In this document: positions 25,955-35,102 of the stretch, one piece after another
Layout: each line of letters starts with the position of its first letter
How positions within the stretch are numbered: the stretch's first letter is position 1
Source of the DNA: Advenella incenata
Lineage (GTDB): Bacteria > Pseudomonadota > Gammaproteobacteria > Burkholderiales > Burkholderiaceae_B
Assembly: GCF_004217095.1 (NCBI RefSeq)
Contig: NZ_SHKO01000002.1
Span: forward strand, 868,001 to 932,000
Length of the DNA stretch: 64,000 nucleotides
Direction of reading: 5' to 3'
The notes under the pieces: generated by a model
Database searches by the model: none
What the model was told of the DNA's origin: nothing
What the model saw: the letters and a program-made list of their open reading frames with translations, nothing else
Made by a program: the position numbers and the translations under genes

Positions 25955-26563
25955 TCAGGCTGCGAAGCGGAATGTCATGACCCGAGCCGGCGGCACATTG
26001 GTCCACACGATTTCACTGCTGTAATGACAGGCTTTCAGGGAAGATTGCCATTGTGTCTGGCGCAGGTTGTAGGTGAACTGGATGGCGCGGCCGTCGTCCT
26101 TGAGCAGCGTCTGCCAATGGTGCAGAATTCGGCTGCGCACTTCGGGTGGCAGGGAAATGAGCGGCAGGCTGGAGACGATGGCATTAATGCTGACCCCCGG
26201 GGGCAGCAGGGCATCCAGATCGGCGGCATTGCCATTGATGATGGTCAGATGCGGAAAGCGCCGCTGCAGGTGCTGGGCAAAGACGTTGGAAAACTCAATG
26301 ACGATCAGCTTGTCGGCTGGAACGCCATGATCCAGTATTGCTTGTGTGATAACGCCGGTGCCGCCGCCCAGTTCAATAACGATGCCGTCATGATTGAGCG
26401 GGATGTGCTTGGCCATATAGCGTCCCAGCTTGCGAGAGCTGGGACAGATGGCGCCGGTGAATTTGGGCTGGTGCATCAGCTCGTTCACAAACATGAGCGG
26501 GCGTGAGCGCCTGACGGTTTTCTTCAGACGGCCAAAACCGCTTCTGCACCATGTTCCAACCAT
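25955..26563 (-). CDS. SAM-dependent methyltransferase (phospholipid N-methyltransferase-like)
   Basis: About 202 residues. The block MFVNELMHQPKFTGAICPSS followed by RKLGRYMAKHI is characteristic of the PmtA/KsgA-like small methyltransferases (phospholipid N-methyltransferase group). SAM motifs are IVIELGGGTGVITQAIL, LIVIEFSNVFAQHLQRR, IINGNAADLDALL and NAIVSSLPLISLPP, where the substrate motif is S-S-L-P-L rather than N-P-x-Y. It probably acts on phosphatidylethanolamine or a related lipid at the membrane, but the substrate is not proven. Met24 (MFVNEL) is an alternative start. Confidence 0.8.
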   Translation of the reverse strand: MVGTWCRSGFGRLKKTVRRSRPLMFVNELMHQPKFTGAICPSSRKLGRYMAKHIPLNHDGIVIELGGGTGVITQAILDHGVPADKLIVIEFSNVFAQHLQRRFPHLTIINGNAADLDALLPPGVSINAIVSSLPLISLPPEVRSRILHHWQTLLKDDGRAIQFTYNLRQTQWQSSLKACHYSSEIVWTNVPPARVMTFRFAA

Positions 26564-26639
26564 ATATTTCTACGTCCCGTTTTATTGTTGACCACAGCAT
26601 GATGCTTGTGCACGCGGCCCGTTTTACGGGGCCGGCGTA

Positions 26640-28742
26640 TTAGCGCACGCGCATGCCAGGCTGAGCGCCTTCCCACGGTTCCAGGATATAGATACCGGGG
26701 TTGGCTTTTTCGTCAGCATCGCTGGCGGCAAGCACCATGCCTTCGGAGACACCAAACTTCATTTTACGTGGGGCCAGATTGGCCACCATTACCGTATATT
26801 TTCCGATCAGGGTCTCGGGCTGATAAGCTGATTTTATTCCAGAAAACACATTCCGGGTTCTGCCTTCGCCCACATCCAGTGTAAGGCGCAACAGCTTGCT
26901 GGAACCTTCCACATGTTCACAATTAACAATTTTTGCAATTCGCAAATCTATTTTTACAAAATCATCAATCGTAATTACATCTGCAATGGCTTCGCCACCG
27001 GGCAGCGCAGCGGCAACAGCTGCGGCCACCACATCGGCATCGGCTGCAGGTGCGTCGGGTTCAATCAGGGTATCGAGCATGGTCGGTTCTACACGCTGCA
27101 TCAGGTGCTTGAACGGCGCAATATGGTCGGGCAGTTCGGCAGCATCGCTCCAGGCAAAGCTGCGGTTCATGCCGAACAATTCAGTTGCAATACGTTCGGC
27201 CAGCGCAGGCAGCACTGGCGCCAGCATGACAGACAGGGCCTTGAAGCCGGCAATGGCGCGTGAGCACACGTCTTGCAAGGCCAGTTTCTGCTGCTCATCT
27301 GCGGTGCTGATGCCCTTGGCCATCACCCACGGCTGGGCGCTGTCAAATGCCTGGTTGATTTTGTCGGCATGCGCCATCAGGTTGCGGATCGCGCGGGCGT
27401 ACTCGCGGTTCTCGAAATCAACGCGTACCTGGTCGGTCAGCGTTGCCAATTCTGTTGCCATTGCCTGGGCATCACCGGAATAACCCAGCTTGCCATCGAA
27501 GTGGCGGGTAATGAAGGTGGCGGCGCGGCTGGCAATATTGATGTATTTGCCGATCAGGTCACTGTTGACGCGGGCGATGAAATCATCGGGGTTGAAGTCT
27601 ATGTCTTCAACGCGTGCATTGAGTTTGGCCGCGATGTAATAGCGCAGCCATTCGGCATTCATGCCAATGTCCAGGTACTTGACGGGCGAGATGCCGGTGC
27701 CGCGGCTTTTGGACATTTTCTCGCCGCTCACGGTAATGAAGCCGTGCACATTCAGGGCGTCGGGTACCTTGCGGCCGGAGAACTTGAGCATGGCCGGCCA
27801 GAACAGCGCGTGGAAATACACAATGTCTTTGCCGATAAAGTGAACCTGTTCGGTGCTGCTGTCCGGCGCCAGTAAGGCGTCAAAGTCTATCCCCTGAAGC
27901 TTGCAGTAGGATTTGAGCGAGGCCAGATAGCCCACCGGCGCATCCAGCCAGACATAGAAGTACTTGCCCGGCGCATCGGGAATTTCAATACCGAAATAAG
28001 GCTCATCGCGCGAGATATCCCAATCGTTCAGGTTGCTTTCTTTGCCCTCGTCATTGCCCAGCCATTCGCGGGTCTTGGCCAGCACTTCCGCTTGCAGGCG
28101 TTTGTTGCCCTGGCTGTTGCTGCCGGTTGTCCATTCCTGCAGAAATTCCACGCAGCGCTGATCGGACAGATTAAAGAAAAAGTGTTCGGACGATTTGAGC
28201 ACCGGTGTTGCGTTGGTCAACGTGGAGTACGGGTTGATCAGATCGGTAGGCGCATACACGGCGCCGCATACTTCACAGGAATCGCCGTACTGATCCGGTG
28301 CGTGGCATTTGGGGCACTCGCCCTTGATGTAGCGATCGGGCAGGAACATGCTCTTGACCGGGTCATAGAACTGTTCGATGGTCTTGGTGCTGATGAAGCC
28401 GGCAGCCTTGAGCTGGCGATAGATGGCCTGGGACAGTTCGATGTTTTCCTGGCTGTCTGTGCTGTGCCAGTGATCGAACTTGATATGAAAGCCATTCAGG
28501 TAGCGCGGGCGTTCCTGTGCGTAACGGGCCACCAGTTCCTGCGGCGTGATGCCTTCCTTTTCTGCCTTGAGCATGATGGGCGCCCCGTGGGCGTCATCGG
28601 CGCCGACAAAATGCACCGTGTGGCCGGCCATTCGCATGCTTCGTACCCAGATGTCAGCCTGGATATACTCCATGATGTGGCCAATGTGGAACGAACCGTT
28701 AGCGTAAGGGAGAGCCGTGGTAACAAAAATCGTGCGGGACAT
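26640..28742 (-). CDS. metG: methionyl-tRNA synthetase
   Basis: About 700 residues from [20 protein letters not shown]; a Met three codons upstream (28751) is also possible. The HIGH motif ([10 protein letters not shown]) and KMSKS loop ([11 protein letters not shown]) define class Ia MetRS. The zinc knuckle is [19 protein letters not shown] with four Cys. The anticodon helix bundle follows, and the C-terminal ~110 residues form an EMAPII-like tRNA-binding/dimerisation domain ([20 protein letters not shown] to [19 protein letters not shown]). It charges tRNA-Met. Full length for the dimeric type. Confidence 0.98.
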   Translation of the reverse strand: MSRTIFVTTALPYANGSFHIGHIMEYIQADIWVRSMRMAGHTVHFVGADDAHGAPIMLKAEKEGITPQELVARYAQERPRYLNGFHIKFDHWHSTDSQENIELSQAIYRQLKAAGFISTKTIEQFYDPVKSMFLPDRYIKGECPKCHAPDQYGDSCEVCGAVYAPTDLINPYSTLTNATPVLKSSEHFFFNLSDQRCVEFLQEWTTGSNSQGNKRLQAEVLAKTREWLGNDEGKESNLNDWDISRDEPYFGIEIPDAPGKYFYVWLDAPVGYLASLKSYCKLQGIDFDALLAPDSSTEQVHFIGKDIVYFHALFWPAMLKFSGRKVPDALNVHGFITVSGEKMSKSRGTGISPVKYLDIGMNAEWLRYYIAAKLNARVEDIDFNPDDFIARVNSDLIGKYINIASRAATFITRHFDGKLGYSGDAQAMATELATLTDQVRVDFENREYARAIRNLMAHADKINQAFDSAQPWVMAKGISTADEQQKLALQDVCSRAIAGFKALSVMLAPVLPALAERIATELFGMNRSFAWSDAAELPDHIAPFKHLMQRVEPTMLDTLIEPDAPAADADVVAAAVAAALPGGEAIADVITIDDFVKIDLRIAKIVNCEHVEGSSKLLRLTLDVGEGRTRNVFSGIKSAYQPETLIGKYTVMVANLAPRKMKFGVSEGMVLAASDADEKANPGIYILEPWEGAQPGMRVR

Positions 28743-29066
28743 AAGATGCAATGTAAGTACAAAAAAGGGGGGAAAAGAGTGATTTTAGACCAATATTGCA
28801 GCGCACCGGGGTTTTGCGGCAATGGGCGTGCAATGATGATCGCGCCGCCCGCGCCGGGACGCTGCCGTGGCATGCCCGGGGGTGTATAACGGGGCGTTGT
28901 GAGCTTGTGCTGGCAGAAGATCAAACGCCAGGTACAGCGGCCTCTTTAGCGTGGCGCCCAATGAAAAGCAGGCACCCATAATAGCAGCCAGCCATGGATA
29001 GCAGGCAACATGGTACTACGGAGCGTAGGGCAACGCGGCTGGAGGATCTCCGGCAGCGGCAGGCGC
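28743..29066. other. gene-free spacer upstream of metG
   Basis: About 324 bp between the metG start and the end of the chromate transporter. It must contain the metG promoter (AT-rich at about 28750-28790). The remainder is GC-rich without a convincing frame or a clear hairpin. Confidence 0.4.
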
Positions 29067-29600
29067 TCAGAGTATGCCGACCTGATAGGCCGCCGCCCCG
29101 CCAATGGCGCAGACCAGCAGCGCCCACATGGGGTTGGCTTCAGTGAAATAGACAAAGACCAGCGTGCCCAGGACCATGCTCCAGGTGAGCACGTCAAAGG
29201 CTGAATACATCGACAGCTCAATGCCGCTTGCAATAATCAGCCCGATGGCCACTGGCACCACGGCGTCCTGCACCAGTTTGTATTCACGCCTGTGGGTAAA
29301 GTGGCTGATCACGCGACCGACCATAAAGGCCAGTACCGAGGCCGGCAATACCATGGCAATGGTAGCCACCAGCAGCCCTGCAATACCTGCTACATGCCAG
29401 CCAATGATGCTTGCAATAAGCACATTGGGACCGGGCGCCGATTGCGCAACGGCAAACAGATGGGTAAAGGTGTCGGTGTTCATCCATTGATGAATATCCA
29501 CCACCGCGTGGCGGATTTCCGGGATGGCGGCGTTGGCCCCGCCGATGGCAATCAGGGAAATGCGACTGAAGGTCAAAAACAGCTCAAGCAGCACTGTCAT
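29067..29600 (-). CDS. chromate transporter, second half-size subunit
   Basis: A 177-residue membrane protein of the CHR family (PF02417), half-size. The CHR signatures are FLTFSRISLIAIGGANAAIP, where full proteins have F-x-x-G-x-x-x-F-G-G-x-x-x-x-P, and APGPNVLIASIIGWHVAGIA (P-G-P-N). About five or six membrane helices. It overlaps the first CHR gene by 4 bp (ATGA), so the two are translationally coupled and should form a heteromeric exporter of chromate or a similar oxyanion. The N-terminal motif has lost one Gly (R-I-S-L-I-A-I-G-G). Confidence 0.88.
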   Translation of the reverse strand: MTVLLELFLTFSRISLIAIGGANAAIPEIRHAVVDIHQWMNTDTFTHLFAVAQSAPGPNVLIASIIGWHVAGIAGLLVATIAMVLPASVLAFMVGRVISHFTHRREYKLVQDAVVPVAIGLIIASGIELSMYSAFDVLTWSMVLGTLVFVYFTEANPMWALLVCAIGGAAAYQVGIL

Positions 29601-30190
29601 GGCTGGTGCTCCTGGCGGCGGGCAATGATGAAGTTGGCAAGAATGGCCAGCGGCATCATGACGCCAACCACCTGCAACAGCGAGAACTTGAGCAGTACCA
29701 CAAGTGCAATCGTCACGATGCCAGCCACGATATGATGGGCCCGCAGGTCGATCTTGCTGGCCATTTTCAGGCCGGTGCCAATGACCATGCCGGCTGCCGC
29801 GCAGGCCGAGCCTTGCAGCGCGGCGTTGAAATAAGGGTTCTGGTCCAGAAACTGGTACAGGATGGCCAGCACGATCAAGACCAGGATCGGCAGCACCAGC
29901 AGACCGGCCACCGCCACTGCAGAGCCTTTGATACCATGGTAACGGTCGCCCAGCATGACGGCCACGTTGACCGTATTGGCGCCGGGCAAAACTTTACCGA
30001 TGCCCAGCAGCGTTGCATAGTCTTTTTCGCTCAGCCAATGCTGCTCGCGCACAATCACGTGCCGGGCAATTGGCCCGACACCGCCAAAACCCAGTAGCCC
30101 GATTTTGGCAAAACCACGGAACAGGGCAGGCAGCGTGGCAACGGCTGTGGTTGGGGCGGGCAGGGGCGCGATGGGAGGAGTCTGGGCCAT
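29597..30190 (-). CDS. chromate transporter, first half-size subunit
   Basis: A 197-residue CHR-family protein. It keeps the canonical N-terminal motif LFRGFAKIGLLGFGGVGPIA, followed by HVIVREQHWLSEKDYATLLG and the proline motif GKVLPGANTVNVAVMLG. About five hydrophobic helices. Pairs of short CHR proteins function together in other bacteria as chromate efflux systems by proton-driven export. A perfect 28-bp palindrome lies 16 bp before its start codon. No chrB regulator is nearby, so the controlling factor is encoded elsewhere. Confidence 0.9.
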   Translation of the reverse strand: MAQTPPIAPLPAPTTAVATLPALFRGFAKIGLLGFGGVGPIARHVIVREQHWLSEKDYATLLGIGKVLPGANTVNVAVMLGDRYHGIKGSAVAVAGLLVLPILVLIVLAILYQFLDQNPYFNAALQGSACAAAGMVIGTGLKMASKIDLRAHHIVAGIVTIALVVLLKFSLLQVVGVMMPLAILANFIIARRQEHQP

Positions 30191-30205
30191 AAAAGAGGAA
30201 CCAAA

Positions 30206-30233
30206 AATTTAAGTCTTATATAAGACTTAAATT
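30206..30233. promoter_or_regulatory. perfect 28-bp palindrome, probable operator of the chromate transporter pair
   Basis: The half-site AATTTAAGTCTTAT is followed directly by its exact reverse complement ATAAGACTTAAATT. It lies 16-43 bp upstream of the first CHR start codon, between that gene and the end of the MFS gene, where a promoter must be. The length and perfection suit a dimeric repressor such as a TetR-, PadR- or GntR-type protein. Confidence 0.65.
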
Positions 30234-30271
30234 GTACTCCCAATATGAGCCATGTTTCGCGAAAATAACCC

Positions 30272-31639
30272 TTATGTTTTTTGTCCGATCAGCGTCATCC
30301 AGCCGTTGCGCAGGGCAGGCAGCAGCGAGAGCACGGCCAGGGTCGCCATGATCAGCCCGACATTGCGGAACATGTCTGCGTAGCCCACCAGGGCGATCCA
30401 GTACTGGCTGACAAAGGGCGAGATGAACTGACCGATAAAGATGGAGGTGGCTGCCATGCCGGCAATCCGGCCACGCAGCGCGGGTGCGGAATGGGCGATG
30501 GCGGTGGACATGACATTTGGCATGGCGATGCCCAGCCCCGCGCCCAGAATGGCGTTGGCCAGCACCAGTCCCTCAAAGCGTGACGCTATGGATAACAAGC
30601 CAAAGCCGGCAGCCATCAGGCTGAAGCCCAGCAGAAAAATAAGCGTCGTATCCAGGCGGCGCTTGAGCCCGCCAAAGCACAGGGCAGCCATGCCGCCGGC
30701 CAGATTGAACGCGCCCAGCACCATGCCAAAGCCGCTGGCGTTGTAGATGTTCAACGCTTGCATATGAAATTGCAGTTGTGAGGGAACGGTATAAAAAGAG
30801 ACATTGATCAGGAAAGCCAGCAGGCATACCGTTCCTACAACCAGCCAGTTCACCGGTGCGTCTGTGAGCCTGGTTGTCGATTGCAGGGCGCGGGGGCGCT
30901 GCGGCTCTGTCAGACAAAATATGACTGCAGGAATCAGGACCAGCGCCGTGCCGTAAATGACAAATGGCATACGCCAGTGCAGTTCGGCCAGCAGTCCGCC
31001 AGACATGACAAACACCACGCCACCCAGTTGTACAAAGGCTTGCTGCAAGCCCAGATACCTTTCCCGCTCTGCCCCTGAAAAATAATCACCGATCAGCGCG
31101 GTGCTCAAGGTGATGATGGCACCGATGGCAACCCCCAGTACCGCACGCCCGACCAGCAGGGCGGTCAGGCTGTCGGCGATCAGGCCCGACGCCCCGGAGA
31201 TGCCATACAAGGCAATGGCAATAACCAGCAGACCCTTGCGCCCGAACCGGTCGGCCAGCATGCCGGCAAGGGGCGCTGACAGGGCGACAAACAATGAAGG
31301 CAGAGTGAGCACCATGCGGCTGAGCAGGGCGATATGCTCGCTGTCGGCAAACCGGGTTTCAATGGCAGGCAGCGATGGGGCAATGATAATGCTGGCCATA
31401 ATGGTCAGGGTGGCCACCAGAAGCAGCACCAGCTTGCGCGCCGCCAGCCTGCGCGCACTGAACACGGGTGCAGGTAATGCACGTGTTTGGGCCGCGCTAT
31501 CGGCTCGCGGCCTATGTCCGCCCTGGGTGCTGTGGGCGTCGCCGGCAGTGGCCTGTATGCCTGCGACATCAGTGTCCGGCTGGGGCGCGTTATTGGCCTG
31601 TTGCCGGGCGGGGGTCGTTGGCGGAGTATCGGTGGTCAT
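30272..31639 (-). CDS. MFS transporter (drug/metabolite efflux type)
   Basis: A 455-residue transporter with an extended polar N-terminus of about 60 residues, then 12 predicted membrane helices. The MFS loop 2-3 motif is seen in APLAGMLADRFGRKGLLVIA (G-x-L-A-D-R-x-G-R-K), with a second copy region after helix 8 (FGGLKRRLDTTLIF). Helix 5 shows GAIITLSTALIGDYFSGAER. This is typical of DHA1-type proton-coupled exporters. Its promoter has the 19-bp spacing and dyad of MerR/SoxR-controlled promoters, which suggests induction by redox-cycling compounds or a metal. Transcribed away from the LysR gene at 31959. Confidence 0.9.
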   Translation of the reverse strand: MTTDTPPTTPARQQANNAPQPDTDVAGIQATAGDAHSTQGGHRPRADSAAQTRALPAPVFSARRLAARKLVLLLVATLTIMASIIIAPSLPAIETRFADSEHIALLSRMVLTLPSLFVALSAPLAGMLADRFGRKGLLVIAIALYGISGASGLIADSLTALLVGRAVLGVAIGAIITLSTALIGDYFSGAERERYLGLQQAFVQLGGVVFVMSGGLLAELHWRMPFVIYGTALVLIPAVIFCLTEPQRPRALQSTTRLTDAPVNWLVVGTVCLLAFLINVSFYTVPSQLQFHMQALNIYNASGFGMVLGAFNLAGGMAALCFGGLKRRLDTTLIFLLGFSLMAAGFGLLSIASRFEGLVLANAILGAGLGIAMPNVMSTAIAHSAPALRGRIAGMAATSIFIGQFISPFVSQYWIALVGYADMFRNVGLIMATLAVLSLLPALRNGWMTLIGQKT

Positions 31640-31668
31640 GGCTACCTTGATTGACAGAGTATGGTGTC

Positions 31669-31699
31669 ATCATAAAACCTGAAGTTAACTTGATGTCAA
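31669..31699 (-). promoter_or_regulatory. MerR/SoxR-type promoter of the MFS gene
   Basis: On the minus strand TTGACA (31694-31699) and TATGAT (31669-31674) are separated by exactly 19 bp, the over-long spacer typical of MerR-family promoters. The spacer contains the dyad TCAAGTTAACTTCA, and the core AAGTTAACTT is a perfect palindrome. The segment 31678-31695 matches the E. coli soxS SoxR box (CCTCAAGTTAACTTGAGG) at 15 of 18 positions. The start codon at 31639 is about 30 bp downstream. Confidence 0.75.
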
Positions 31700-31958
31700 C
31701 CCTGCGTGCCTCGCAGGTTTTGCGGATGCTGTGGTAAATCAGTGATACAAAGGGTAAGGTATAAGCTAAGTATAGCGATGCAGGCTAAGTAGATATCCAG
31801 GGATGCTGATATAGCGATCGCCTTAATTATCCACGACGAATTACCTGGCCCGTACCAATAACGACATACCCGGCTCACTAGGACATACTTGGCTGATTAT
31901 CGAGGAGCCTGCCGCCCGCAAGACAAATGCCATTATTTACAGATGTAATATCATCACG
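31700..31958. other. upstream region of the LysR gene
   Basis: With the MFS promoter this completes the 319-bp divergent spacer. It contains CCTGCG...CGCAGG-type short dyads near 31701-31727, and AT-rich stretches before the LysR start. No gene is visible. Confidence 0.35.
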
Positions 31959-32933
31959 ATGAAAGATATTCGAAACCTTGATCTTAACCTGCTCAAAGCG
32001 CTGGACGCGTTGCTGGATCACAGAAATGTGACCCGGGCGGCAGCCCGCCTGGGCGTAACGCAACCGGCGATGAGCGGCATGCTGACCCGGTTGCGCGATA
32101 CTTTCGATGACCCGCTATTTGTGCGGGCACAGCGCGGCATTGAGCCGACCGAGCGTGCGCAGTCCCTGGCCATACCGCTCAAGCAGGTGCTGGGCGAAGT
32201 GGGCGCACTGTTGCAGCCACCGGTATTTGATCCGGCCACTGCCAGTCATCAGTTTACGATCGCTTCGACCGACTATGCGCTGCGCGCCATTGCGTTGCCG
32301 TTTCTGGCCACGCTCAAGCGGCTGGCACCCAATATCAAGGTGGCGCTGGTGCTGGTGAACGATACCCAGATGCTATCCCAGCTGGAACGCGGCGTGATTG
32401 ACGTGGCGCTGGTCTCGCCTGAATATACCTGTCCGGATCTGCATGCGCGCAAGCTGTTTGATGAACATTACGTTTGTGTTGTGCGCCGGGATCATCCCAT
32501 TATTAAAACCCAGCAGGATCTGACGCTGGAGCGGTTTTGTGAACTGGATCATGCGCTGGTGTCTTACACAGGCGCAGGCTTTCGCGGCGCGACCGATGAG
32601 GCGCTGGAGAAAATCGGTAAAACGCGCCGGGTCACGGTGTCGGTCAAAAGTTTTCTGATTGTGCCCGATCTGTTGCGGGCCAGCGATATGGTGTCGATTC
32701 TGCCCAGCCGGTTGGTCAACGACCTGGCCGGGCTGGCTGTATTCGAGCCGCCCATTGCCATTACCGGTTTTACCAATATGGCGGCCTGGCATGAACGTAC
32801 GCATCGTGATCCGGCCCAGCGCTGGTTGCGCCAGTTGCTGTTTAATATCTGTTTTGACAGCCATGCGCAATGCGAGGCTGGGTCGCTGGGCAAGGCGGGT
32901 GCGCCGCACGTGATGTCCGGGCACGAGCCTTGA
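31959..32933 (+). CDS. LysR family transcriptional regulator
   Basis: A 324-residue LTTR. The N-terminal winged helix is DLNLLKALDALLDHRNVTRA followed by ARLGVTQPAMSGMLTRLRDT and DDPLFVRAQRGIEPTERA, the NodD/PcaQ-like subgroup pattern. The effector domain (95-300) has the usual FTIASTDYALRAIALPFLAT opening. The last ~25 residues form a variable tail. Divergent from the MFS pump, but the pump promoter looks MerR-type, so this regulator may control it additionally or act elsewhere. It converges on the Old Yellow Enzyme gene. Confidence 0.92.
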   Translation: MKDIRNLDLNLLKALDALLDHRNVTRAAARLGVTQPAMSGMLTRLRDTFDDPLFVRAQRGIEPTERAQSLAIPLKQVLGEVGALLQPPVFDPATASHQFTIASTDYALRAIALPFLATLKRLAPNIKVALVLVNDTQMLSQLERGVIDVALVSPEYTCPDLHARKLFDEHYVCVVRRDHPIIKTQQDLTLERFCELDHALVSYTGAGFRGATDEALEKIGKTRRVTVSVKSFLIVPDLLRASDMVSILPSRLVNDLAGLAVFEPPIAITGFTNMAAWHERTHRDPAQRWLRQLLFNICFDSHAQCEAGSLGKAGAPHVMSGHEP

Positions 32934-32964
32934 TCGGACTGGCCGATACTGACCCGCCAATACC

Positions 32965-34071
32965 TTAAGCCGCTGCGCCGCGGTAGCGTTCCAGCCAGTG
33001 CGCATACGGCGCCGGCAGCACCCAGGTAGGGCGCGGCTGATCCAGCGTTTTGGCCAGCGCCAGGGGGTAATGCGGGTCGGTCAGATGGGCCCGGCCGATC
33101 ATGACAAGATCCAATTGTTCCTCTTGAACCACGCGGTTGGCCACTTGCGGATCATCAATGCCCCAGGCTGAGGCCACCGGCAAACCCGCTTCGTTGCGTA
33201 GGCGTTGTGCAATGGGCGCCAGGAACGCCGGGGTTGCCCATGGGATCTGCGTATCGGGAATGACAAAGTTGGCGCTCACGTTCAGCAGGTCCAGGCCGCC
33301 CTTGCGCATATTGCGGGCCAGTTCGATAGACTCGGCAACCGTTTGTTCATCACGACCGTCATATTCGATCACGCCGAAACGTGCGGTCAATGGCAGGTTC
33401 TGGGGCCACACGTCGCGTACTGCGGCCAGTGTTTCCAGCAGAAAACGGCTGCGGCCGGCCAGGTCGCCACCGTATTGGTCATCACGCTGATTGCTGTGGG
33501 CAGAAAAAAAGCTTTGCGCCAGATAGCCATGGGCAAAGTGCAGTTCCAGCCATTCGAAGCCGGCGTCATGGGCGCGTTTTGCTGCCGCGGCGAAATCGGC
33601 CTTGACGCGCTCAATGTCGGCCAGCGTCATTGCTTTGGGCACTTGGGGCAGGTTCTCGCCATAGGCAATGGCTGAGGGCGCGATCGTTTGCCAGCTGCGC
33701 GGATCGTCAGCGGCGATATGGTCGTCGCCCTCCCACGGACGGTTGGCGCTGGCCTTGCGGCCTGCGTGGGCGATCTGGATGCCCGGCACTGCACCGGCAG
33801 CCTTGATGGAAGCGGCAATACGGGCCAGCCCTTCGGTATGTTCATCACTCCATAGTCCCAGGCAGTCTGGCGTGATGCGGCCTTCCGGCGAGACCGCCGT
33901 GGCTTCCACAATCACCAGACCGGCGCCGCCGCGGGCCAGGCTGGCGTAATGAATCTGATGCCAGTCATTGGTAAAGCCCTCCTGGGCGCTGTACTGACAC
34001 ATGGGCGGAACCGCAATGCGGTTGCGCAAGGTCACGTCTTTCAGGCTGAAGGGGGAAAACAGATTGGTCAT
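32965..34071 (-). CDS. NADH:flavin oxidoreductase, Old Yellow Enzyme (YqjM-like)
   Basis: About 368 residues from the Met at 34071 (MTNLFSPFSLKDVTLRNRIA); the frame is open to 34119. An FMN-binding TIM barrel. Landmarks: VPPMCQYSAQEG with the redox-tuning Cys of the thermophilic-like (YqjM/XenA) class, IQIAHAGRKASANRPW (substrate His/His-Asn region and the class-specific HAGRK), FEWLELHFAHGYLAQSFFSA (H-x-A-H-G-Y-L), QRDDQYGGDLAGRSRFLLE and DLVMIGRAHLTDPHYPL at the phosphate site. It reduces activated C=C bonds such as enones and nitro compounds with NADPH or NADH. Confidence 0.93.
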   Translation of the reverse strand: MTNLFSPFSLKDVTLRNRIAVPPMCQYSAQEGFTNDWHQIHYASLARGGAGLVIVEATAVSPEGRITPDCLGLWSDEHTEGLARIAASIKAAGAVPGIQIAHAGRKASANRPWEGDDHIAADDPRSWQTIAPSAIAYGENLPQVPKAMTLADIERVKADFAAAAKRAHDAGFEWLELHFAHGYLAQSFFSAHSNQRDDQYGGDLAGRSRFLLETLAAVRDVWPQNLPLTARFGVIEYDGRDEQTVAESIELARNMRKGGLDLLNVSANFVIPDTQIPWATPAFLAPIAQRLRNEAGLPVASAWGIDDPQVANRVVQEEQLDLVMIGRAHLTDPHYPLALAKTLDQPRPTWVLPAPYAHWLERYRGAAA

Positions 34072-34589
34072 ATTGGTACTCTTGAAATAGATAAGCGTAA
34101 ATCGGGCAGGGTGGATCAATATTCTTCATGGGGCGGCAGGGCGATCGCAGCAAGGCGAACCAATGTGCGGTGTCGTTGCCCCAAATATGCCGGGGGCAGG
34201 ACGATGTTGCCGGCAGTGCCGGGCAACCCACGCGTCTGGCCTGCCAGGTGCACGGGCGTTTGCCGTGTGACGACAAGCCCGCCCACCGGCGGCGCCGACC
34301 GCAAGCGATCATCTTTATGCCGGGTCACGTCAAATTATGGTGCCATGCATCAAATAATTCAAATGCTATATTTTTATCTTAGATATCATTTGAAATGATA
34401 TCATCGGATATGCCAGGGGCGGGCAGCGGCCACCGCGTTTGTTTTACTAACGGTGGGTGCTTATGCCGTGGGTGCTTATGCTCATTGGGGGTTGGGTTGC
34501 CAGCAGATCCGGGCCGCACAGATAATGTGCCGGTGGAGCCCGGGATGCCGTCTGTGATGGATGTCGTTGTTCGATATGATATCCGCAGA
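34072..34589. other. 518-bp spacer with two GATAT-type palindromes
   Basis: GATATCATTT G AAATGATATC at 34382-34402 is a perfect odd palindrome of 21 bp. A shorter one, GATAT G ATATC, lies at 34573-34583. They share the half-site ATGATATC and look like operators for one regulator. A 70-codon GTG-started minus-strand frame (34116-34328) between the palindrome and the OYE gene has protein-like composition, but no recognisable family or good ribosome-binding site. Confidence 0.45.
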
Positions 34590-35102
34590 TTAAATGGCAA
34601 CCCCCAGTCTGCGATCCAGTGCAAAGGCGCCACTGCCGCGTACGGCGATATAAAGGGCAAGGCATGCCATGAGCACGGGGTACTCGATGCCGCGATCTAT
34701 CCACGGCCAGGTCGGGCCCAGCACATAGCTGATCGCCAGCATTTGCACCACGATGGCCAGAGCAACGGGGCGAGCCCACAACCCAAGCGCAAGCATGAGC
34801 GCACCTATTGTTTCGAGCAGCATGACCAGAAAGGCCAGTTGGGGAGCAAAAGGCAGACCCATCACATTCTGTATGAGGTTGATGGAGCCAGCCATGGGGT
34901 CGGCCATGGAACCATGGGACGTTCCCAGGGCTTTGGGTAAGCCGTGCGTGAACAGGATAATACCGAAGGCTACGCGCAGTAAGGCATACAAGGCCGGTTC
35001 AGCGCGCTTATACAGCGTGTCCAGGGCGGGGATCAGCAGGCGAGGAGGGCGTGCGCTTGCTTGCTGGATGGCCGTGGTTATTTCGTTTTCGCTGCGTGCC
35101 AT
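34590..35102 (-). CDS. DoxX family membrane protein
   Basis: A 170-residue inner-membrane protein with four helices. It contains ALLRVAFGIILFTHGLPKAL (the R-x-x-x-G-x-x-F-x-x-H-G pattern of DoxX), QLAFLVMLLETIGALMLALG (E-x-x-G-G/A motif) and ARPVALAIVVQMLAISYVLG. Bacterial DoxX proteins are associated with redox and thiol stress. Its start overlaps the end of the DUF1097 gene by 25 bp, so they are co-transcribed with the SDR gene upstream. Confidence 0.88.
   Translation of the reverse strand: MARSENEITTAIQQASARPPRLLIPALDTLYKRAEPALYALLRVAFGIILFTHGLPKALGTSHGSMADPMAGSINLIQNVMGLPFAPQLAFLVMLLETIGALMLALGLWARPVALAIVVQMLAISYVLGPTWPWIDRGIEYPVLMACLALYIAVRGSGAFALDRRLGVAI

Noticed and set aside
26896-27483. 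Plus-strand 195-codon Ser/Ala-rich frame
   Set aside because: It is the shadow of metG on the opposite strand.
34395-34940. Plus-strand 181-codon frame
   Set aside because: It is antisense to DoxX and reads as low-complexity His/Gly/Arg-rich shadow sequence.
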